Shown: piece by piece, positions 1-6,728 of the stretch
How the letters are laid out: each line of letters starts with the position of its first letter
Numbering within the stretch: position 1 is the first letter of the stretch
DNA from: Bacteroidota bacterium
GTDB taxonomy: Bacteria > Bacteroidota > Bacteroidia > Chitinophagales > Chitinophagaceae
DNA: 11,534 bases
Assembly (NCBI GenBank): GCA_023427575.1
Contig: JAEZAY010000074.1
Span: 1-11,534 of the forward strand
Direction: 5' to 3'
Program-made: the position numbers and the translations under genes
Notes under the pieces: model-generated
Told to the model about the DNA's origin: nothing
The model's database searches: none
What the model saw: only the letters and a program-made list of their open reading frames with translations

Positions 1-1
1 C

Positions 2-358
2 ATCCGGGTTCAGCAATTGGTGCGGGAGGTCACAATCAGTGAAGACCTGATCAGTTTTGTGAGCAGCCTGATTCGTTCGACCAGACCCGACACAAGTAAG
101 GTAGAATATGTGAGGGAATGGGTGCGCTGGGGGGCAGGGCCCCGGGCCGGGCAGGCTTTAATTTTAACGGCGAAAGCCCGTGCATTGTTTAAAGGGCGGT
201 ATGCCGTATTGATGGAAGATCTGCAGGCAATGGCTTATCCGGTTTTACGACACCGGATCTTAATGAACTTTAAAGCCGATGCGGAAAATGTAAAAGCCGA
301 TCAGGTAACCACAGAGCTGTTAAAAACGGTGGAAAGACCAAAACCGGTCCTAAATTAA
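2..358 (+). CDS. MoxR-family AAA+ ATPase, C-terminal fragment (5' end outside window)
   Basis: This is the last ~118 residues of a MoxR-type AAA+ ATPase; the reading frame is open to the left edge, so the Walker A and B parts (roughly two thirds of a ~320-340 residue protein) lie outside the window. What is visible is the helical lid domain. It includes the GAGPRAGQALILTAKARAL stretch, whose Arg corresponds to the sensor-2 arginine of MoxR proteins, followed by a GRYAV..ED..A...PVLRHRI pattern that is highly typical of the family. MoxR ATPases act in the cytoplasm as chaperone-like motors, usually with vWA-domain partners encoded next door, as here: the DUF58 gene starts 4 bp after this stop. 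A TTG at 17 is in frame but is an internal Leu codon, because family similarity continues upstream of it. Family assignment is very secure; the substrate is unknown. Confidence 0.93.
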   Translation: MRVQQLVREVTISEDLISFVSSLIRSTRPDTSKVEYVREWVRWGAGPRAGQALILTAKARALFKGRYAVLMEDLQAMAYPVLRHRILMNFKADAENVKADQVTTELLKTVERPKPVLN

Positions 359-362
359 GATC

Positions 363-1250
363 ATGAGCCGACTTCTTGATCCCAAAATAATGATGGCAAT
401 CAAAGACCTGTCGCTGGCGGCAAAAACCACCATCGATGGGTTTATGATCGGAATAAACAGAAGCACCTTAAAGGGGCCGGGACTTGAATTCAGTCAGTAT
501 CGAAGCTATCAGCCTGGTGATGATCTGCGCTGGCTGGACTGGAAAATGTATGCAAGATCCGATCGTTATTATGTAAGAGAATCGGAAATAGAAACAAATA
601 TTTCCGTTCGCTTCCTGATCGATGCCAGCAACTCGATGAATCACAAGGATGGTGATTTCACCAAAATGGATTATTCAAAATATCTCGCCGCTTCCCTGTC
701 ATGGCTGGCGACCAGCCAGGGGGATGCAATCGGCCTCTTTGTTTTTGAATCAGGAAATCTGTTTTCAGTTCCGGCAAAAAACGATTATCAGCACCTGGCC
801 CGGATTCTTTACAGACTGGAAACAGTTCAACCCGGGGGTCGTTTTACCGATCCTGTTCGTTACAGGGAAATATTTTCGGGTGCACATCGGCGTGAGCTAC
901 TCATTTTTGTAACAGATATGTACCAGGAACGTACAGAGATATTTGATCTGTTAAATTCGATGGTAAGCCTGAAGCATGAAATCATTGTTTTTCATATAAT
1001 GGGGCGAAACGAAATAGAATTGAACTATAAAGGGTATGCAAGTCTGGAAGACCTGGAAACCGGTCAAACCATCCCCATAGATCAAACGGGGCGGATGAAC
1101 GATTACACAGAAAAGCTGAATGAACACCTGAATGCGGTGCGCAGTTTTATGCTCGACCGGAACATTGTATACCGGATGCTGGTGATGGATCAGCCGCTTG
1201 ATGATGCGCTCCGGGATTTTCTGAACCAGCGGAATAAACTCATACGATAA
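363..1250 (+). CDS. DUF58 / vWA-like domain protein
   Basis: A 295-residue soluble protein with no membrane segment, so probably cytoplasmic and the direct partner of the MoxR ATPase encoded 4 bp upstream. Residues ~38-78 carry the DUF58 signature: an R-x-Y-x-PGDD-x-R segment (47-56), then LDWKMYAR (58-65) and an acidic R-E-S-E stretch. A vWA-like fold follows. Its MIDAS metal site is intact: D87-x-S89-x-S91 in DASNSM, a Thr in the RFTDP loop (T162), and D185 in FVTDMY. An intact MIDAS suggests divalent-metal-dependent protein binding, the usual role of vWA partners of MoxR. The ATG at 363 begins just after the MoxR stop and gives the family's usual length of about 290-300. There is no clear Shine-Dalgarno. 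The stop abuts the next gene's start. The family is certain; the ligand is unknown. Confidence 0.95.
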   Translation: MSRLLDPKIMMAIKDLSLAAKTTIDGFMIGINRSTLKGPGLEFSQYRSYQPGDDLRWLDWKMYARSDRYYVRESEIETNISVRFLIDASNSMNHKDGDFTKMDYSKYLAASLSWLATSQGDAIGLFVFESGNLFSVPAKNDYQHLARILYRLETVQPGGRFTDPVRYREIFSGAHRRELLIFVTDMYQERTEIFDLLNSMVSLKHEIIVFHIMGRNEIELNYKGYASLEDLETGQTIPIDQTGRMNDYTEKLNEHLNAVRSFMLDRNIVYRMLVMDQPLDDALRDFLNQRNKLIR

Positions 1251-2726
1251 TTGCTCCAGTTTCTTCAACCAATATATCTTTTTAGCATCGGCGCGATCAT
1301 CATTCCGATATTCATCCATTTATGGAATCTCCGGAAGGGAAAAACGCTGAAAGTTGGAAGCATCGCCCTTATTACAGCAGCCTCCGAACAAAAAGCCACG
1401 AGCTGGCGATTGCATGATCTGTGGCTTTTATTACTGCGTTGTTTAATCATCCTTTTTTTTGCATTTCTGCTGGCAGAACCCTATTGGGTCGGTAAAAAAA
1501 ATGCGGGTTCAGAATCCGGATATATTCTGATTCCACCGGGAGAAATGAAGGATGCCTACCTGAATTATAAAACTCAAATCGATTCGCTGACCAATGCCGG
1601 ATTTGAAATCCGCTGGCTGGAACCCGGATTTCAAAAAGCCGATTTATCAGACAGCATCCGGAAAAGCGGATCGCTGCCCTACTGGACGCTGATTTCCGCA
1701 TTCGAAAAAAATTATGGCTGGGATCGTCCGGTAGTTCTTTTTAGTTCCAACGGCCTGCATCGTTTCGCCGGAAAGAGAAGTTCGATCCGTAATAAGCAGT
1801 TCAACTGGCATTTGTTTCCCCGCAATGATTCAGTGAATACCGCTTTGAAGTTTGCATACCGGACCAAAACCGATAGTTTGCGTTTACTGATTGCCGAATC
1901 AGAACCGTTTTCAGCCAGGTATTCGGAAACCGAAATGCCGCTCAGTGGCTCACCGGATGGTTCAATACAAATTAATATTGACAAGGGCGATCTGTTTGCT
2001 GAAGAAAAAATCGGTGATGGAAAAATCAACCGGATACCGATTGATACCGGGATCAGCATCACCGTTTTTCATCCCGAAAACAATGACCAGCATCAGTATA
2101 TCCTGGCAGCGCTTAACGCCATTGCCGAGGTAACAGGTATGAATACGCGAATAAATCCGGTTCGGGAAATTGGCCTGATTCCAGCCAGGCAGGACTGGGT
2201 TTTTAATCTTTCTACTTTAGCGTTGCCAGACAGTATTCAAACCAGGTATTTATTTCAGAACGCCAGCGGGAGTGAAAAGGCAATCCGGTCTTACTTACAG
2301 GTTAGAAGACCCGGAATAGTTTTAAATGGAATAGAACTGTATAAGCAGATTGAAGCAGTTGATACCTCCGGGAACTTTTCTGAAATAATCTGGGAAACCG
2401 GCTGGGGTGATCCTTTGCTTGAAAAAAAAGACAACCGCTACCTGTTTTACAGTCGCTTTTCGCCGGCATGGAGCGGGCTGGTTTGGTCTGAACGTTTTCC
2501 TGAATTAATTCTCCAGCTTATAATGGAAGAAAATGTAAGGGGGAAAATGTATCACGAGGGGATCATAGATTCGCAGCAGGCCAAACCTGCTCAATCGCAA
2601 AGCAGTAACTTTGTTCCGACAGCAACCAGGGATTCAGAACCAATAAATAAACTGATACTTCCGATTCTGATCCTGTTATTTTTCACTGAACGGTTTATAT
2701 CGTACAAACGAAACATAAATGGATGA
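1251..2726 (+). CDS. BatA-domain membrane protein, no recognisable vWA site
   Basis: A 491-residue protein opening with the aerotolerance-regulator (BatA) N-terminal domain. It has a membrane segment at ~8-26 ending in IPIFIHLWNLRKGK, a linker with the usual RLHDLWLLLLRCLII pattern, and a second membrane segment at ~57-79 ending in AEPYW. The ~380-residue middle should be extracytoplasmic, and a C-terminal membrane helix (~468-484) is followed by a basic tail (YKRNING). Bacteroides BatA and BatB carry a vWA domain after this region. Here no DxSxS MIDAS is visible, although a Rossmann-like strand (PVVLFSSNG, ~160) may be a relic. The TTG start at 1251 directly follows the DUF58 stop and is chosen because the family begins with a short Met-x-Phe-Leu segment before the first helix. 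The next gene's ATG overlaps the stop by 4 bp. It probably acts as the membrane partner of the MoxR/DUF58 pair; this is inferred from context. Confidence 0.85.
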   Translation: MLQFLQPIYLFSIGAIIIPIFIHLWNLRKGKTLKVGSIALITAASEQKATSWRLHDLWLLLLRCLIILFFAFLLAEPYWVGKKNAGSESGYILIPPGEMKDAYLNYKTQIDSLTNAGFEIRWLEPGFQKADLSDSIRKSGSLPYWTLISAFEKNYGWDRPVVLFSSNGLHRFAGKRSSIRNKQFNWHLFPRNDSVNTALKFAYRTKTDSLRLLIAESEPFSARYSETEMPLSGSPDGSIQINIDKGDLFAEEKIGDGKINRIPIDTGISITVFHPENNDQHQYILAALNAIAEVTGMNTRINPVREIGLIPARQDWVFNLSTLALPDSIQTRYLFQNASGSEKAIRSYLQVRRPGIVLNGIELYKQIEAVDTSGNFSEIIWETGWGDPLLEKKDNRYLFYSRFSPAWSGLVWSERFPELILQLIMEENVRGKMYHEGIIDSQQAKPAQSQSSNFVPTATRDSEPINKLILPILILLFFTERFISYKRNING

Positions 2727-4867
2727 ATAGAACCGGTGAACATATTATTGATTCGATGTACCGGAAATGGAAGTATTCGGCAGTATTGCTTCGGGTTAGC
2801 CTGAGTGCCGCTTTGGCGTTTATCGTTTTTTTATTGATTGACCTGCTTTACCATTTACCGGTTTGGTGGGCACTTGTATTGTTTGCACTGATTTCATTCA
2901 TCATGATCTCAACAGGTTCTTTCCGGAAAACAAAACCCCTTGACATTAGCCGGATGCTCAATCTTCAGTACGAGGGGTTAGAGGAAAGCAGTCAGCTGGT
3001 TTTAAAACCGGTCGAAAACCTGAATCTGCTGGAAAAAATCCAGTTAGAAAAGATTGAAACGGAGTTGCGGCAAATTTCACCCGGGTTTTTGTACCGCAAA
3101 AACATTGTCTATTCAATTCTCATTTTAATCTCCGCCGCCATTTTTTCTATATTGATTTCGCATATTCCCACTGACTGGACACAGAGGAAACCGGAATCAA
3201 AAGATCCCCGCTCAAATGTTGCTATTCCAGCCACTACAATGGCGGGAATCCGGAGCGCCAACATTACCATCGATCCCCCCCGGTATACAGGTTTGAAAAA
3301 ACGAAGCCAGGGCGACTGGAATCTCAGAGCCGAGGAAGGAGCCATGGTAATATGGAATGTAGAAACCACCGCTCCGGTTCATGATCTGCGCTTAATGATC
3401 AACAGCGGTGATTCGGTCCGGTTCAACGCGGCATCTGCCGATAGCCTGAGCTGGACCGCATCAATCAAAATCACCAGTTCCGGATTTTATCAGTTGAAAA
3501 AAGCGGGAACAGAAACAGAATTTTACCGGATCGAAATGGTTAAGGATCTTTCACCTTCCATTACCATCAGCAGTCCGGATCCACACCATGTTATTGAACC
3601 CGGAAGACCGGCCAGGGTTTACCTGGAATCTATGATAACTGATGATTATGGATTAAGCCGGACGTATATTTCGTTTACGGTTGCCCGTGGTAAAGGGGAA
3701 GGCGTAAAATTTTCAGAAACCAAATGGCCGCTGCCGGGCCTGCGCGAGGGTCAAAAATCGCAGCGTTACCAAAACAATCTGGCGCTTTCCAGCCTGGGCA
3801 TGATTCCCGGGGATGAGCTGTATTATTATATTTCAGCCACTGATAATAATAACCAGGAATACAGGACCGATATCTATATCGTATCGATTCCGGATACCGC
3901 GGAATTAATGAGTATGGAAGGAATGACCCTCGGAGTGAATCTTATTCCGGAATATTTCCGATCGCAGCGACAGATAATTCTGGATACCGAAAAACTGCTG
4001 AGAGAAAAAGATACCATTTCGGCAGAAGCCTTTAAAAACAGGAGCAATAATCTTGGACTCGATCAGAAACTGTTAAGACTTCGTTACGGGAAGTTTTTGG
4101 GCGAAGAATCGGAAGATGAGATTGGCGCCGATCTGCATGATCATGATCATGAAGGCGGGCATCACGAGGAGGCGCCCGTTATTTTTGGCGATGCCACCGA
4201 TTTAATGAATGAATATGGTCATAGCCATGATAATGCAGAAGATGCCACGTTTTTTGAACCCGAATTGAAGGCACAGTTAAAGGCAACACTGAATGAGATG
4301 TGGAAATCCGAACTGGAACTTCGCACCTATAAACCCGCAGAGGCGCTTCCTTATGAATACAAAGCCCTTCGTTTGTTAAAAGATCTGCAGCAGAAATCGC
4401 GGGTCTATGTGGCAAAAACCGGTTTTAAATCCACTCCGCTGAATCCCGACAAAAGATTATCGGGTGAGCTGGATAAAATACTTCAACCGGTAATCAGTAA
4501 AACCGTTCAGAAAAAAGAAACCGAAGGCGAAATTCTTCGTGGAGCCATGACAGTTATAAGCATTTTAAAAAACGGCGGACAGATCAGCGAAACGCAAAAA
4601 CAGATCCTTGGCAAAGCCAATTCCATTCTTTTATCGAAAGCGGCGGCAGAACCTGCCTCCTACCTGGAAGCCGTTAGTTCTATGAAACGAATGTTAGCCG
4701 GATTGCAAAAAATGGAGCGAGGATCTCAAACCGATGCCGATGCGATTCTTTCTGCTTTGCAGAGGCTGGCTCCCGAGCCGGAAATATTACCATCCGTGCC
4801 GGCATCCGGCGGGTCTGGAAACCTTTCGGATCAGTATTTCAAAAATCTTAAGCGGAGGAATCGATGA
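2723..4867 (+). CDS. Large membrane-anchored protein, DUF4175-like, with His-rich segment
   Basis: A 714-residue protein with hydrophobic helices at ~19-42, ~46-63 and ~128-148, then a long, probably extracytoplasmic part. Residues ~178-270 look like an immunoglobulin-like beta domain starting with ITIDPPRYTGL, a pattern I associate with DUF4175-type proteins. A second beta-rich segment (~285-395) contains TDDYGLSRTYISF. A helical, charged C-terminal half follows, including the phrase EMWKSELELRTYKPAEALPY. Between them lies a histidine cluster: seven His within residues 472-502 (472, 474, 476, 480, 481, 500, 502) among Asp and Glu, which could bind metal. The C-terminal tail is Gly/Ser-rich and then basic. 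Start and stop overlap both neighbours as ATGA, so translation is probably coupled. The DUF4175 link rests on layout and the PPRYTG motif, not on a database match. No enzymatic motif is seen. It may be a scaffold or substrate of the MoxR machine, which is inference. Confidence 0.75.
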   Translation: MNRTGEHIIDSMYRKWKYSAVLLRVSLSAALAFIVFLLIDLLYHLPVWWALVLFALISFIMISTGSFRKTKPLDISRMLNLQYEGLEESSQLVLKPVENLNLLEKIQLEKIETELRQISPGFLYRKNIVYSILILISAAIFSILISHIPTDWTQRKPESKDPRSNVAIPATTMAGIRSANITIDPPRYTGLKKRSQGDWNLRAEEGAMVIWNVETTAPVHDLRLMINSGDSVRFNAASADSLSWTASIKITSSGFYQLKKAGTETEFYRIEMVKDLSPSITISSPDPHHVIEPGRPARVYLESMITDDYGLSRTYISFTVARGKGEGVKFSETKWPLPGLREGQKSQRYQNNLALSSLGMIPGDELYYYISATDNNNQEYRTDIYIVSIPDTAELMSMEGMTLGVNLIPEYFRSQRQIILDTEKLLREKDTISAEAFKNRSNNLGLDQKLLRLRYGKFLGEESEDEIGADLHDHDHEGGHHEEAPVIFGDATDLMNEYGHSHDNAEDATFFEPELKAQLKATLNEMWKSELELRTYKPAEALPYEYKALRLLKDLQQKSRVYVAKTGFKSTPLNPDKRLSGELDKILQPVISKTVQKKETEGEILRGAMTVISILKNGGQISETQKQILGKANSILLSKAAAEPASYLEAVSSMKRMLAGLQKMERGSQTDADAILSALQRLAPEPEILPSVPASGGSGNLSDQYFKNLKRRNR
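4854..4858 (+). promoter_or_regulatory. Shine-Dalgarno sequence for the 4864 gene
   Basis: GGAGG lies 5 bases before the ATG at 4864, inside the 3' end of the preceding gene. It is the only convincing Shine-Dalgarno seen ahead of any start in this window. It supports the ATG that overlaps the preceding stop by 4 bp. Confidence 0.6.
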
Positions 4868-6666
4868 GCGGAGGGGAGATTTTGTTATTGTTAGCACTGC
4901 TGCTGTTATGGATATATATTATATACCAGGAATGGTTCAGGGCGAATAGAGGCCGAAGAATCTGGCGGCTGCTTGCCGGAACCGGCGCCGTTCTTTCGCT
5001 GGTATTGATTTTATTTCCCATCCGCCTGAATAAACAGAATTCCCGGAGCCAGGCCATTGTTTTAACGGAAGGGTTTGAAGCCGATAGCATCCAAGCCTTT
5101 CTTAAACAACGATCAAAATCGGTTAAACTCTATTCAGCCACAAGTGTCAACAGCAATTTGTTCAGGCAGGCGGTACTGGTGGAAGATCCGTTCCTGCTGG
5201 CCGACAGTTTGGCTAAATATGATTCCGTTTTTGTATTTGGTAACGGGTTTTATGATTTTGAGTTGGAAGCATTCAAAAATATTCCGTTTCAGTTTCGGGC
5301 GGCCCGCGCGGCATCAGGCATCCAGTCGATTTCCTGGCCAAAGCAGATCGCGGCAGGCGCCCAATGGAAGATCCAGGGCCGCTATCAGAATCCGGATTCC
5401 GGCACAGTAAAACTTTACCTGAAAAACGCGAAGGTGATCCTCGATTCGGCTATAATAAGTCCATCGGCAATTAGCCATTTTGAACTAAAAACCATTCCGG
5501 CTTTTTCGGGCAGGGGCAATTATTTACTAACGGTACAGGCGAATAATAAAGATTCAATTGATTACAATATTCCTTTTGAAATAAAACCCGTGAAACCGGC
5601 TTCTGTATTGATGTTGTCATCATCACCGGATTTTGAAAACCGGTTTTTAAAAGACTACCTGTATCAAAACGGATATCAATTGGTTATACGAACCAATCTC
5701 AGCCGCGATAAATTTGAATACCAATACCTCAATATTGAACCGGTCAATATCAGCAGGATCAATGCGGAAACCATTTCGAATTTTGAAGTTCTGATAGCCG
5801 ATGAAGGAGCGATCAAAAATCTGGGAGAACTGGCCCTGAGACAAATCGTAAACCAGGTTCAGAACAAAGCGCTTGGCTTACTGATCCGGACAACCGAAAC
5901 TTCATCCGCAAAACCGTTGATGGAAAGTTTTACGTTGTTTACAAAAAATTCGGGTGAACAGCGTTTACAGGTTCAGCTTTCAGGGTCGGAGGAAAAGCTA
6001 CCCGTTATTGTACAGGAAAAACCCTTTTATATCCGTGGTTCGGAAGAAATTGTGCCGCTGTTGACAACCCAGACAAATGAAATTCTGGCGGCGAAAGCCC
6101 TTTCCGGTTCAGGGAAGATCGTTCTAACAACCATCGGTAACAGTTTTCAGTGGGCTTTGAGCGGCAATCAAAAACAATACGAAATGTACTGGTCGGAATT
6201 GATAAAAAGCGTGCTGCCAAATGCCCCACCCGATTTTCAACTGCAAACGCTTTCTCCCCTGCCTATAATCAATGATCCGGCGGAGATTCAACTGATTTTA
6301 AAAACCGATTCGCTGCCCGAAATTTTTGCCGGAAATGCCCGGATCGCTGTTCAGCAGCAACCCTTTCTTAAAAACCGCTGGAATGGTCGCTGGTGGCCGG
6401 ATTCGAGCGGATGGAATCCTTTTCGGAAAGCCGGGACAGATAGCATTGCCTGGATCTATGTGCACAATTCGGGTGACTGGAGTATTTTAAAAAATATAGA
6501 AAAAAGAAAGGCCACAGAACAAATGCAGAATCGGGTCATGCTGGCGGGGAAAGATTCAGCGCGTGACGATATTTTCAAAAAAAACCTGCTCGCTCCCGTC
6601 TTTTATTTTCTACTTTTTATCCTCAGTTCAGGGTATCTGTGGTTTGAAAAAAAATATTTTGCATAA
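4864..6666 (+). CDS. Membrane protein with BatA/glutamine-amidotransferase-like layout
   Basis: A 600-residue protein with two N-terminal membrane helices (~5-21 and ~35-54), a ~520-residue extracytoplasmic region and a single C-terminal helix (~575-593) followed by a short FEKKYFA tail. This is the layout of large BatA-type envelope proteins. Residues ~155-242 look beta-rich. From ~245 the pattern ASVLMLSSSPDFENRFLKDYL, then a conserved-looking RTNLSRDKFEY and later FEVLIADEG, resembles the glutamine-amidotransferase-like (flavodoxin-type) fold found in related proteins. I see no Cys-His-Glu triad, so the domain is presumably non-catalytic. The ATG overlaps the previous stop by 4 bp and has a good Shine-Dalgarno. 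It is the last gene of the tight cluster: 62 bp separate it from the TldD gene. Its role is unknown; the likely partners are the three genes upstream. The domain call is tentative, the membrane layout firm. Confidence 0.72.
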   Translation: MSGGEILLLLALLLLWIYIIYQEWFRANRGRRIWRLLAGTGAVLSLVLILFPIRLNKQNSRSQAIVLTEGFEADSIQAFLKQRSKSVKLYSATSVNSNLFRQAVLVEDPFLLADSLAKYDSVFVFGNGFYDFELEAFKNIPFQFRAARAASGIQSISWPKQIAAGAQWKIQGRYQNPDSGTVKLYLKNAKVILDSAIISPSAISHFELKTIPAFSGRGNYLLTVQANNKDSIDYNIPFEIKPVKPASVLMLSSSPDFENRFLKDYLYQNGYQLVIRTNLSRDKFEYQYLNIEPVNISRINAETISNFEVLIADEGAIKNLGELALRQIVNQVQNKALGLLIRTTETSSAKPLMESFTLFTKNSGEQRLQVQLSGSEEKLPVIVQEKPFYIRGSEEIVPLLTTQTNEILAAKALSGSGKIVLTTIGNSFQWALSGNQKQYEMYWSELIKSVLPNAPPDFQLQTLSPLPIINDPAEIQLILKTDSLPEIFAGNARIAVQQQPFLKNRWNGRWWPDSSGWNPFRKAGTDSIAWIYVHNSGDWSILKNIEKRKATEQMQNRVMLAGKDSARDDIFKKNLLAPVFYFLLFILSSGYLWFEKKYFA

Positions 6667-6728
6667 TTATATTAAGCAGAAAAAATCAATAGATTGCTGA
6701 ATTGAATTCATCATAAAAGAATTTCATT
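6667..6728 (+). other. AT-rich intergenic gap between membrane gene and first TldD
   Basis: Sixty-two AT-rich bases with no convincing terminator hairpin. No Bacteroidota-type promoter (TTG, about 19-21 bases, TAnnTTTG) is placed sensibly before the TTG start at 6729. Read-through from the upstream cluster is therefore possible, but a divergent promoter cannot be excluded by eye. Confidence 0.4.

Noticed and set aside
951..1319. Minus-strand ORF of 122 codons opposite the DUF58 gene
   Set aside because: It lies antisense to a well-supported gene and across its end, has no family resemblance, and is explained as a shadow of the + strand coding frame. The same holds for the other antisense ORFs under the membrane and TldD genes.
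1494..1502. Run of eight A inside the BatA-domain gene as a possible slippage site
   Set aside because: The zero frame continues to a normal family C-terminal helix, and a shifted frame offers no sensible product. Similar A-runs occur elsewhere (around 2422 and 6648), consistent with AAA/AAG lysine codon use.
4136..4153. Short CATGAT tandem repeat
   Set aside because: It encodes the His-Asp alternation of the His-rich segment in frame and has only about three units; it is a protein feature rather than a DNA repeat element.
6675..6728. Weak inverted repeats (AGCA/TGCT, AATTC/GAATT) before the first TldD gene
   Set aside because: Arms are only 4-5 bp with long AT-rich loops and no T-run; expected by chance in such sequence.
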